DNA of 54,342 bases from the NCBI GenBank assembly GCA_964613215.1, contig CAZTHK010000025.1, positions 1-54,342 of the forward strand, in the 5' to 3' direction. Source of the DNA: CAZTHK01 sp964613215 (lineage in GTDB: Bacteria > Krumholzibacteriota > Krumholzibacteriia > Krumholzibacteriales > CAZTHK01). The notes under the pieces are model-generated. The model had not been told where the DNA came from. It ran no database searches and saw nothing but the letters and a program-made list of their open reading frames with translations. The number at the start of each line of letters is the position of its first letter. The stretch's first letter is position 1. Made by a program: the position numbers and the translations under genes. Of the stretch, positions 1 through 8,434 are shown piece after piece.

Positions 1-335
1 ATTGTAATAACCTGTCCAAATTGCCTATGTCAGATTATTTTGGACAGCAGTGATACCATCTATAAGATACTGAAGATCATGTTTGGATGGATCCTGCAGC
101 CGGCAAAGATATTCGACCGGGTTACCGAAAAACACCGGAAATGCCATATAGCTGCGTCCGGATTCACCTTTGTGGGCGAGAAGGTTACTGTTAGAAGTTC
201 TGAAAAATCAGACCAGCAGAACTTCGGGAGAGACAAGGAACCGGCTCACTCCCCCCATACCGGCCGGAATTAAACCATCCATCAAAATAACGGGCCTTCC
301 AGTGACAGGATTCCCCCCGCAACATGATATATCTA
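1..335. other. Left-edge region without a confident gene
   Basis: No gene is convincing here. An inverted repeat, CTGTCCAAA at 12-20 and TTTGGACAG at 39-47, lies at the extreme left. The minus strand can be read from about 320 down to a TAG at 25-27 in one frame with a single internal TGA at 208-210. The peptide includes NPVTGRPVILMDG before that stop and AHKGESGRSYMAFPV after it. This could be the decayed end of a gene or mobile element lying beyond the window, but I do not recognise the family. A plus-strand frame at 40-273 overlaps the same bases and has no SD site. Confidence 0.25.
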
Positions 336-2714
336 TTACAGCTTTGTAATCAGGAAAACTGTGGTAATGGCTCCCGAGATAATGCTTACCGAAGCCTGAA
401 ATATTCTCAGCCAGTTGCGGTCTTTGAGCACCTTCTCGGGAACTATTATTACATCACCCAGTGATACCTTCTCCGATATAGCATCTTCCTTTATTACCCT
501 GCCGCTGGCTCTGATTATCCTGATTTCATCCCGGTCTGAATTCTTTCTCAAACCGCCGGCCCGGTCGATATAGTAAAAAGCCTTCTTCCCCGGTTCAAAT
601 TTAATGGTACCGTTGGAGGCCACCGCTCCCATCACACTAACCCCCGAAGGCCGTTGAGGGATCAGGATTCTATCCCCACCCCTCAGCACAATGTCGTCTG
701 CACGGTTATAATTCTCCACCAAGCCGGGGAGGTCTATAATTATTCTTTTTATTCTGTTAACATTGCCGTCCACCGGTTTTCTCTGGATCTTGACACCTCC
801 CAGAGAATCCATGTAAGTCCTTTGGAGCGACTGTATCACTTCCTCCACACCCCTACCCTCCAGTTCTTCTTTAAGGGAAGAGCGGTAGAACAGCGCCCCG
901 CTGGGAAAAGCCAAACTGGTTAGGCCACCGGCTCTCTCTATCAGGTCTACCAGGGTCTCGCCCCGCTCCTTTATTACATAACTGCCGGGAAACAGAACCT
1001 CCCCCTCTATCCGGACAGTTTCATGCTCATGATATCCCGGTTCTCTTCTGATATGGACCAGATCACCCGGTTGGAGGCAGGGATCCAGTTCGCCATGAGA
1101 GTTGAGCAGGGCCTTTCTCACCTTGAATTCCCTCAGCACCGAGTATTCATTACTATGATAATTCAACCGGGCCAGTTCTCCCTTGAGAAGATAGGCATTC
1201 CTCTTAACCCCTCCAGCCGAAATCAATAAATCGCTCACCGTCATACCCCGGGCATAGGGATACTGCCCCGGATACCTTACCTCTCCGGCCACCCTGACTC
1301 TGAGTGAATCAGTCATTCTGTCCACATGGAAAATTTCCAGCCGGTCTCTGGGATGGAGATCTATATCACCGTAAACCCGGGAGTTATCCTTACCGGACCC
1401 GGTGTTCCCTTCACATATGCTGCCAGATTCATGCTGGCTGCAGTTCTCAATATCTCCCCCCATCACCTTTCTCAGGTCGATGGCAAACATCTTTTTCCTG
1501 TTGCCGGGCAGTATTCTGGTCAGGAAGGCTCTTTCCAGATAGGAATCGGGAAGAAGTAAATCCGGATTAACCAGATCGGAAACCTTCATACCTTCATAGT
1601 ACTCGTACTCACCGCCGTATTTAACCTCCCCCCGGAGGTAAACCACATCCCGGGTAAAATCATGTACCCTCCTGACTGTGATTATATCATTGTCCTTCAA
1701 TTTCAGATCATTTTCTTTCCTCCCCGCTTCATCCGAAAGATCCAGGGATAACAGGATCTTCTCTGCATTCTGGTTATAGCGAACCAATTGAACATTGCCC
1801 ATATAACCTGATGACTTAACTCCTCCGGCCAGTTCCAGAACATTCAGCAGCCTCTCGTCATCCCGGATTTCATATACGGCCGGCCTCTTCACTTCACCCC
1901 TTACTTCCACCAGGTCGCCCACTACCGGAACGAAAATAATATCATTTGACTGAAGCCGGATATCGCAATTCTCGCCTCTGATCAGAAAACAGTAGAGATC
2001 AAATTTACCCTTTACCCTACCACCCCTCACAAGGCGGATATGACGCAGACTTCCCTTCCGGGTGGGACCTCCTGCCAGGTAAAGAGTGTTGAACAGGGTA
2101 TAGAGAGAACTGACCGTATAGGCACCAGGGCGCACTACCTCACCTCCCACGTAAACGGTGATGGAACGAATCTTTCCAAGCACTACATTGAACCGGAAAT
2201 CGGAATATATTTCATCAAGCAATCCTTTGATTCGGGCCTTTGCCCCGTCCAGGGTAAGTCCCCACAACACCAGTTCTCCCGCTTTGGGGATAAAGACCTT
2301 ACCCTCCCTGTCTATTACCATATGGATACGTTCATTTACACTCCCCCAAAGATTTATGGAGATATGATCGCCCGGTCCCAGAGTATAGTCTGATGGAACC
2401 GGAACCTGTGTAGAGGCAACAAACTTCCCGGGCGGATGAGAAAATAACTCCAGCCCGAACCTTTTAAGCCTCCCTCCTCTTTCCCCTCCCTTGACTCCCT
2501 TTCCTTCTTCTGTTTCCGGTGGAACCCGGGGGACCTTTTCTTCATAGATATCCGGACTCTTCTTTATACTATCTACCTTGCCTGTATCCTCCCCCTTCTC
2601 CCTGAGATACCTTTCTAAAGCTTCCTTCTGCTGTTCAGTCTGGGCGGTGATCTCTCCCCCAAAAACAGGCATAATAACAGCTATGAAAAAAACCAGAACC
2701 GCAAATCTTCTCAT
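336..2714 (-). CDS. SLBB-domain polysaccharide export outer-membrane protein (Wza-like)
   Basis: This 792-residue protein should form or line an outer-membrane channel for capsule or exopolysaccharide export. An N-terminal signal peptide (RRFAVLVFFIAVIMPVFGG) precedes a charged, probably disordered linker. A Poly_export/Wza domain follows at about residues 110-185 (YTLGPGDHISINLWG), and then about five SLBB-type repeats, each with a 'GEV-x-x-PG-x-Y' signature and an 'AGG' turn (for example VGGEVVRPGAY, VAGEVRYPGQY, IEGEVLFPGSY). A final hydrophobic segment (SIISGAITTVFLITKL) may be a membrane helix, as in other long SLBB proteins. The start at 2714 is preferred because AAAGGAG lies 7 nt upstream; an in-frame ATG at 2720 is too close to it. 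It is divergent from an aminotransferase and an epimerase gene, which fits a surface-polysaccharide locus. No glycosyltransferase or Wzc kinase is visible. Confidence 0.9.
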   Translation of the reverse strand: MRRFAVLVFFIAVIMPVFGGEITAQTEQQKEALERYLREKGEDTGKVDSIKKSPDIYEEKVPRVPPETEEGKGVKGGERGGRLKRFGLELFSHPPGKFVASTQVPVPSDYTLGPGDHISINLWGSVNERIHMVIDREGKVFIPKAGELVLWGLTLDGAKARIKGLLDEIYSDFRFNVVLGKIRSITVYVGGEVVRPGAYTVSSLYTLFNTLYLAGGPTRKGSLRHIRLVRGGRVKGKFDLYCFLIRGENCDIRLQSNDIIFVPVVGDLVEVRGEVKRPAVYEIRDDERLLNVLELAGGVKSSGYMGNVQLVRYNQNAEKILLSLDLSDEAGRKENDLKLKDNDIITVRRVHDFTRDVVYLRGEVKYGGEYEYYEGMKVSDLVNPDLLLPDSYLERAFLTRILPGNRKKMFAIDLRKVMGGDIENCSQHESGSICEGNTGSGKDNSRVYGDIDLHPRDRLEIFHVDRMTDSLRVRVAGEVRYPGQYPYARGMTVSDLLISAGGVKRNAYLLKGELARLNYHSNEYSVLREFKVRKALLNSHGELDPCLQPGDLVHIRREPGYHEHETVRIEGEVLFPGSYVIKERGETLVDLIERAGGLTSLAFPSGALFYRSSLKEELEGRGVEEVIQSLQRTYMDSLGGVKIQRKPVDGNVNRIKRIIIDLPGLVENYNRADDIVLRGGDRILIPQRPSGVSVMGAVASNGTIKFEPGKKAFYYIDRAGGLRKNSDRDEIRIIRASGRVIKEDAISEKVSLGDVIIVPEKVLKDRNWLRIFQASVSIISGAITTVFLITKL

Positions 2715-3147
2715 AAACATTCTCCTTTACCCATTCAGATTGATATTATAAAAACCAATTCTCAATTAACTGCCGAACAAGTTCCATTCCACAACTTGAA
2801 TATCCGGCAACATAACGATCAACCTTATTTGTTTATAACGCAACAGCTTACACATACAATTAACTGTACTATCCCCTATTCATCTAACTATCCGCCTCAG
2901 GGGTGAAATATATTCCTCATAAATATCACCACCGGGCAATAATTTCCCGGTTTATAAAGAAATTAAAGTACTACCTCTCCTCTCCGATATAACTCACATA
3001 TACGAATTAAAACTGCACCCGGGGTTCGGTTCCATCTATGCCGCAGGGGCGGGAACAGCCCGCCCTCACACGAGGAGAAAGATATTATTCTTAACCATTA
3101 ATCAGGAGAGCAAACCTTTTGTAACCCGGAAAGGAACAGGAGTACCC
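2715..3147. other. Divergent intergenic region with a GC hairpin
   Basis: This 433-nt gap separates the divergent SLBB and aminotransferase genes and should hold both promoters. No clear -35/-10 pair was identified. A perfect 7-bp stem, GGGCGGG-AACAG-CCCGCCC, lies at 3047-3065 in the likely 5' leader of the plus-strand genes. It has no T-run, so it is more likely a structural leader element than a terminator. AGGAG at 3138-3142 is the SD site of the aminotransferase gene. Confidence 0.4.
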
Positions 3148-4347
3148 ATGAAGGAATTTTCACAAACAGGAACAATGGATGTCCGGAAAAGGCCTGCCGC
3201 CCTGAACGGCCCGCCTGCTTTTGACCGTATGGTGCCAATCGTCAATCCCAACCTCCCCCCCTGGGAAGCATTGGGAAACCGGTTCGAAGATATTTACCGG
3301 TCGGGAATGATTACCAATTTTGAGACGGTTAGGGAGCTGGAAGGAGTGGCCCGGAGCTACCTGCAGGTGGAGAATGTGGTTGCCCTCTCATCCTGCACAC
3401 TGGGTTTGATCCTTACCATGAAGGCACTGGGAATAACCGGAGAGGTGATAGTTCCCAGTTTCACCTTCTCCGCTACCGGTCATGCCATATATTGGGCCGG
3501 AGCTACCCCGGTCTTTGTCGATTGCAGCGACCGTGACTGGAACATCTCCATACAATCGATACAGGAAGCTGTCTCGGAAGAGACCGAGGCAATCCTGGCA
3601 GTTCATATATTCGGCAATCCCGCTCCGGTTTACTCTCTGGAAGAGATTGCCCGGGATTACGGATTGAAACTCATCTTCGATGCAGCTCATGCGTTTGGGG
3701 CCTCGGTTGGGAGCAAACCGGCAGGAGGTTTCGGAGACGCTGAAATCTTCAGCCTCAGCCCAACCAAATTGGTTACCGGCGGAGAAGGAGGGCTACTGGC
3801 TACCAACAATAAGGAGTTGGCCGATAAGGTCAGATTACTCAGAAATTACGGAGACAAGGGCAACTACGACTGTATGGCTCCTGGTATAAACGCCAGGATG
3901 GAGGAACTTAATGCAGCAATGATCCTGGAAGGAATCCCTCTGGCCGAACCCGAGATAATCAGCCGCCACCACCTGGCCGATGTCTACCGCAGTCAATTGT
4001 CTGAAGTTCCGGGTATTAGATTCCAGGAAATACCGCCTCAGAATCATCACTCTTACAAGGATTTCACCATCTTCATCAATCCGGATGAATTCGGCATGAA
4101 CCGCGACCAGGTCTACTCTCTGCTTATTCAGGAGAACATCCAGACTAAAAAGTATTTCTATCCTCCCCTGCATATGCAGAGTGCCTACCGGGAATTGCAC
4201 CGGAGGATGGTTAACCTGGAAGTAACCGAGGAAATCTCCAGGAACGTTCTGACTCTGCCACTCTACTCAGAGCTGGGGGAAAGGGGAGTGAGAAAGATTA
4301 CCAATAGCCTCATCTCCCTTCATCACCACAGGGATGAACTTTTATAA
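3148..4347 (+). CDS. DegT/DnrJ/EryC1-family PLP aminotransferase
   Basis: The 399-residue product belongs to the PLP-dependent sugar aminotransferase family, which converts keto-sugar nucleotides to amino sugars for polysaccharide, O-antigen or natural-product assembly. Visible family motifs are the NPNLPPWEA entry region, the conserved HIFGNPAPV segment, FDAAHAFGA (PLP-ring contact and Asp binding), and SPTKLVTGGEGG, with the Schiff-base lysine at K207. Length matches the family. The ATG has AGGAG 5 nt upstream. A 33-nt gap to the epimerase suggests one operon, where the two enzymes could make one sugar. The true substrate cannot be read from the sequence, and some family members are dehydratases or act on non-sugar substrates. 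Confidence 0.88.
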   Translation: MKEFSQTGTMDVRKRPAALNGPPAFDRMVPIVNPNLPPWEALGNRFEDIYRSGMITNFETVRELEGVARSYLQVENVVALSSCTLGLILTMKALGITGEVIVPSFTFSATGHAIYWAGATPVFVDCSDRDWNISIQSIQEAVSEETEAILAVHIFGNPAPVYSLEEIARDYGLKLIFDAAHAFGASVGSKPAGGFGDAEIFSLSPTKLVTGGEGGLLATNNKELADKVRLLRNYGDKGNYDCMAPGINARMEELNAAMILEGIPLAEPEIISRHHLADVYRSQLSEVPGIRFQEIPPQNHHSYKDFTIFINPDEFGMNRDQVYSLLIQENIQTKKYFYPPLHMQSAYRELHRRMVNLEVTEEISRNVLTLPLYSELGERGVRKITNSLISLHHHRDELL

Positions 4348-4380
4348 AGGTATTTCACAAACTGACCGGGAGGAATAAAG

Positions 4381-5493
4381 ATGAATAAAAATATAACGGA
4401 AATAATGGAAGGATTCGAACATCAGCGTATGGGCAGGATGCTTTTCGGAGGGAAAGAGCCCGACCGGGGACATGTAGTGATCCTGGGGGGAGGAGGTTAT
4501 CTCGGTACCGCCCTTACCCATATTCTGGTGGAGGATTTTTATAATGTAACCATAGTAGACCGCTTTCTTTACGGCAACTCATTCATGGACGATCTGAAAC
4601 AATCGGAGAGGGTAAGTATCATGGTGGGTGATATCAGGGACAAAGAAGTACTCCGCAAGGCCATGAAAGTGGGGAATGTGGTAGTCAATCTTGCCGCCAT
4701 AGTGGGAGATGAAGCATGCCAGTTATGCGAGAGGGCCACCCGGGAGATAAATACTGAAGCGGTAGAGACCATTGCCCGGATAGCCGACAGATCAGGGATA
4801 GATAGAATAATTCAGGCTTCCACCTGCAGCACTTACGGAAAAAACGAAGCAGGATTGCTGGATGAAAAATCCTACCTGGCTCCTCTGTCCCTTTATGCAC
4901 AGAGTAAGGTGGACAGTGAAAAGCTTCTGCTCGAAGAGACTGACAGTAGCAGCTCTCCTGCTGCCTGTATTCTGAGATTCTCCACCCTGTTCGGTTTGTC
5001 CCGGCGCCCCCGTTTCGATCTGGTGGTAAACACCCTCACTGGTCATGCCTGGAAAAAGGGGAAGATAACCATATTTGGAGGAAACCAGTGGAGGCCCCTT
5101 CTTCACGTGGGAGATGCAGCCAGGGCGATAAAGACGGTTATTCAGGCATCCCGGGAAAAGATGGAGGGAAAGATATTTAATGTGGGAGGAGATAACCTGA
5201 ATATGACCATTGAGGATATTGGCAGGGAGATCAGGAATATCCTGCCATCCATAGAAATGGAGATCATGGCAGACGCCACCGATGAGCGGGATTACCGGGT
5301 CGACTTCAGCAGAATCCGCCGGGAGCTGGACTTTGTACCCCGTTATACTATATCCAACGGTGTTCTGGAAATGATGCATGCCCTGAACTCCGACCGGGAC
5401 CTTGACCCTGAGCTACCGGTATGTTCAAACTACAAGTGGCTCAGTTCCAGGAGGGAATTGCTGGAAACTCAGGAAATTGTGGTACCGGTATGA
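4381..5493 (+). CDS. NAD-dependent nucleotide-sugar epimerase/dehydratase
   Basis: This 370-residue extended-SDR enzyme should act on a nucleotide sugar (epimerase, dehydratase or reductase). The N-terminal Rossmann glycine motif is VVILGGGGYLGTA near residues 33-44. STCSTYG and the catalytic pair Y172-x3-K176 (YAQSK) follow. The C-terminal part carries the substrate-lid pattern WRPLLHVGDAARAI and a conserved FNVGG. The start has GGGAGG 8 nt upstream. It follows the DegT aminotransferase closely, so both probably serve the surface polysaccharide exported by the divergent SLBB protein. Substrate specificity is unknown. Confidence 0.88.
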   Translation: MNKNITEIMEGFEHQRMGRMLFGGKEPDRGHVVILGGGGYLGTALTHILVEDFYNVTIVDRFLYGNSFMDDLKQSERVSIMVGDIRDKEVLRKAMKVGNVVVNLAAIVGDEACQLCERATREINTEAVETIARIADRSGIDRIIQASTCSTYGKNEAGLLDEKSYLAPLSLYAQSKVDSEKLLLEETDSSSSPAACILRFSTLFGLSRRPRFDLVVNTLTGHAWKKGKITIFGGNQWRPLLHVGDAARAIKTVIQASREKMEGKIFNVGGDNLNMTIEDIGREIRNILPSIEMEIMADATDERDYRVDFSRIRRELDFVPRYTISNGVLEMMHALNSDRDLDPELPVCSNYKWLSSRRELLETQEIVVPV

Positions 5494-5551
5494 GCATTAC
5501 AGCCCTATTGAACACCGGGACAATAATCTGCCAACCATGACCTGATATAAA

Positions 5552-5574
5552 AGGGGGGGACCTTATCCCCCCCT
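5552..5574. terminator. Bidirectional intrinsic terminator between epimerase and clpB
   Basis: An 8-bp stem, AGGGGGGG at 5552-5559 and CCCCCCCT at 5567-5574, closes a 7-nt loop. It is flanked by an A-run on the left and TAATTATTAT on the right. It lies between two convergent genes and could stop transcription from both sides. Confidence 0.75.
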
Positions 5575-5627
5575 AATTATTATGAATCGATTCCGTTAAA
5601 CCGGCCAGCCGGGATATTGATTTCCCG

Positions 5628-8228
5628 TCAATTCTTCTTCCGGATAACCACCTCTCCCCCATCAAGCAGGGCTCTGAGATGATCCCCCTCCTCTACTTCC
5701 CCGTCTATAAGCTTTTTTGCTACGGGATCAAGGAGAGTTCTCTGAACCAGTCTCTTCAGCGGTCTTGCCCCGAAATCGGGATCATAACCCTTTTCCGCCA
5801 GATAATTCCGGACCTGATCACCGAGCTCAATACTAAGATCTCTCTCCTTAAGCCTTTCATTTATGTATTTCACCTGCAACTCCACTATTTCGATAATGTC
5901 ATCCCGTGAGAGTGAATGAAACACAATGATTTCATCCACCCTGTTCAGGAATTCAGGCCGGAAGAAGCTTCGAAGGCCCTCCATCATTTTATCCTTCAGC
6001 TGGTCATCGGTAAGATCAGGCGCATCCCTGAGGTAACGGGTCCCCAGATTAGAGGTCATAATAACTATGGTGTTCTTGAAATCGATGGTGCGCCCCTTGG
6101 AATCGGTTAACCTCCCGTCATCCAGAAGCTGAAGCAAAACATTGAAAACATCCCGGTGAGCCTTTTCTATTTCATCGAACAGAACCACCGAATAGGGATT
6201 TCTTCTTACCGCCTCGGTCAGATATCCCCCCTCTTCATGTCCAACATAACCGGGGGGTGCACCCAGCAATCTGGACACCGAATGCTTCTCCATGAATTCC
6301 GACATATCGATCCGTACAATACTATCCTCATTATCGAATAATTCGGATGCTAACGCCTTTACCAGTTCGGTCTTACCCACCCCTGTCGGTCCCATCAGTA
6401 TAAATGATCCCAGCGGTTGATCGGGATTCTGGAGACCCGCCCGGGATCGTCTTACTACATTACTGACTGCCTCTATGGCTTCGGACTGTCCTACCACCCT
6501 GCGGCTTAACTTATCTTCCAGATGTGCTATCTTATCCCGCTCCTCCTCCAGCATCCGGTCAACCGGAATGCCGGTCCATTTGCTCACTATGGAGGCAATA
6601 TTATCCTGCGTTACCTCCTCCTTCATCAACCGAGATCCCGATTTCTGCAACTTCTTGAATTTATTCCTGGCTTCCTCCATCTTTCCTTCCAGATCCGCAA
6701 TAACACCGTATCTGAGTTCCGCCACCCTCTCCAGATCACCCTCCCGCTGGGCTATCTGTTCCTCTGTTTTTGCATCATCCAGCTGTTCCTGCAGTTTTCT
6801 CATGGATTCAAGAATTCCCCTTTCATTTTCCCACCTGGCAGTAAGGGCGGAAACTTCCTCGTCTATACCGGCAAGCTGTTCTTTGATCTTATCCAGTCTC
6901 TCCTCCACCTCTTCCTTATGCTTCTCCTTCTCCAGTGCTTTCTTCTCAATTTCCAGCTGGGTCTTTCTCTCCACCAGTTCTGCCAGCTCCAGAGGCATAC
7001 TGTCCATCTCCATTCTCAAGCGGGATGCAGCTTCATCTATCAGATCAATGGCTTTATCCGGGAGAAAACGGTCACCGATATATCTGTCCGACAGTTTAGC
7101 AGCTGCTATCAGGGCTGAATCTATTATACTGACTCCGTGATGGACCTCGTATTTCTCCTTAAGCCCCCGCAGGATGCTTATGGTCTCATCCACAGAAGGT
7201 TCTCTTATCATAACCGGCTGGAACCTTCTCTCCAGGGCCGCATCCTTCTCGATATGTTTCCGGTATTCATCCAGGGTAGTGGCACCTATACACCGGAGTT
7301 CACCTCTGGCCAGGGCCGGTTTGATCATATTGGAAGCATCCACTGCACCTTCCGCAGCCCCCGCTCCCACCAGAGTGTGAAGTTCATCAATAAACAGTAT
7401 AATCTCTCCCTCCGCATCGGTGACTTCCTTCAGCAAAGCCTTGAACCTTTCTTCGAATTCTCCCCGGAACTTGGCTCCTGCAATAAGGGATCCCATATCC
7501 AGGCCAACCAGACGCTTCCCCTTTAAACTTTCGGGAACTTCACCCGAGGCGATCCTCTGTGCCAGTCCTTCTGCAATGGCGGTTTTACCCACACCGGGTT
7601 CACCGATAAGGACCGGATTATTCTTGGTCCGGCGGGAAAGAACCTGACTGACCCTTCTTATCTCCTCATCTCTTCCAATAACCGGATCTAGTTTGCCCCT
7701 CTCCGCCAGCCTCACAAAATCGGTGGTAAAACGTTCCAGTGCCATGAATTTGCTCTCAGGATTCTGGTCGGTCACCCTCTGAGAACCACGGATGCCGGAC
7801 AGGGCCTTTAAGATACTATCGCGGTCCGCCCCAATCTCAGACAGAATCCTGCCTGCCGGGCCCTGGTCACCGGCCAGCGCCATAAGAAAATGTTCCGTGC
7901 TTACATACTCATCCTTGAGCTTATCCGCTTCCGACATGGAGCAGCGCAGCAACTCCTGAAAACCCTGAGACGGTCTTACCTCCACAGCTCCACCATCCAC
8001 CCGGGGCAATTTATCCATAACCTGCCGGATGTCAGCTTCCAGTTCGGCAATATCCACCCCTACCTTCTTCAACACAGGATTGACCACCCCGCCATCCTGA
8101 GATACAAGAGACTTGAGCAGATGTACCGGTTCGAGCTCTGTATTTTTATTATCAAAGGCTACGTCACGGGCTGAGGCTATCGCCTCTCCTGCCTTAACAG
8201 TGAATTTATCTGATCTGATCATGTTCAA
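5628..8228 (-). CDS. clpB: ATP-dependent disaggregase ClpB
   Basis: ClpB is the cytoplasmic hexameric AAA+ chaperone that works with DnaK to pull apart aggregated proteins after stress. The 866-residue protein has the full architecture: an N-terminal Clp_N repeat domain (1-150), NBD1 with Walker A GEPGVGKT at 209-216 and Walker B IILFIDELH, and a long coiled-coil middle domain (about 400-530, ERKTQLEIEKKAL onward). NBD2 carries Walker A GPTGVGKT at 613-620 and Walker B VVLFDEIEKAH, followed by a C-terminal D2-small domain. Length matches the family and no ClpP-binding loop is expected. GGAG lies close to the ATG. No CIRCE element was seen; a housekeeping-like promoter and a pair of palindromes lie upstream. 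Confidence 0.97.
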   Translation of the reverse strand: MNMIRSDKFTVKAGEAIASARDVAFDNKNTELEPVHLLKSLVSQDGGVVNPVLKKVGVDIAELEADIRQVMDKLPRVDGGAVEVRPSQGFQELLRCSMSEADKLKDEYVSTEHFLMALAGDQGPAGRILSEIGADRDSILKALSGIRGSQRVTDQNPESKFMALERFTTDFVRLAERGKLDPVIGRDEEIRRVSQVLSRRTKNNPVLIGEPGVGKTAIAEGLAQRIASGEVPESLKGKRLVGLDMGSLIAGAKFRGEFEERFKALLKEVTDAEGEIILFIDELHTLVGAGAAEGAVDASNMIKPALARGELRCIGATTLDEYRKHIEKDAALERRFQPVMIREPSVDETISILRGLKEKYEVHHGVSIIDSALIAAAKLSDRYIGDRFLPDKAIDLIDEAASRLRMEMDSMPLELAELVERKTQLEIEKKALEKEKHKEEVEERLDKIKEQLAGIDEEVSALTARWENERGILESMRKLQEQLDDAKTEEQIAQREGDLERVAELRYGVIADLEGKMEEARNKFKKLQKSGSRLMKEEVTQDNIASIVSKWTGIPVDRMLEEERDKIAHLEDKLSRRVVGQSEAIEAVSNVVRRSRAGLQNPDQPLGSFILMGPTGVGKTELVKALASELFDNEDSIVRIDMSEFMEKHSVSRLLGAPPGYVGHEEGGYLTEAVRRNPYSVVLFDEIEKAHRDVFNVLLQLLDDGRLTDSKGRTIDFKNTIVIMTSNLGTRYLRDAPDLTDDQLKDKMMEGLRSFFRPEFLNRVDEIIVFHSLSRDDIIEIVELQVKYINERLKERDLSIELGDQVRNYLAEKGYDPDFGARPLKRLVQRTLLDPVAKKLIDGEVEEGDHLRALLDGGEVVIRKKN

Positions 8229-8298
8229 CTCTCCTTACTTAATATATTCAAATAATATAATATTTCGCACACCTCATACCAATAAGAGGCGGAATTAG

Positions 8299-8327
8299 AT
8301 TATTATTACTATTCCATTGCTATACAA
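8299..8327 (-). promoter_or_regulatory. Candidate promoter of clpB
   Basis: On the minus strand TTGTAT (8322-8327) and AATAAT (8299-8304) are separated by 17 nt, about 70 nt upstream of the clpB ATG. This resembles a sigma70-type promoter. No heat-shock sigma consensus was recognised. Confidence 0.35.
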
Positions 8328-8390
8328 AGGGTTATGTGAACATTGAAAGCTATTCAAGAAACCCGCCGCATAAAATATCCATACTTGCTA

Positions 8391-8434
8391 TGCCATTATG
8401 GCATATAATTATCAGCTGGTAAGCCATTTTGGCA
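8391..8434. promoter_or_regulatory. Pair of TGCCA-N3-TGGCA palindromes
   Basis: Two similar inverted repeats, TGCCATTATGGCA (8391-8403) and AGCCATTTTGGCA (8422-8434), have centres 31 bp apart, close to three helical turns. They lie upstream of the candidate clpB promoter and just after the stop of the preceding lipoprotein gene. This layout suits two dimer-binding sites on one face of the DNA; a role as a transcription-end structure is the alternative. Confidence 0.35.

Noticed and set aside
40..273. Plus-strand 77-codon frame at the left edge
   Set aside because: No SD, TTG start, and overlaps a minus-strand frame of similar quality.
6475..7140. Long Ser/Leu-rich plus-strand frames inside clpB
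   Set aside because: Antisense shadow of clpB codons; composition is that of a reversed frame and no SD is present.
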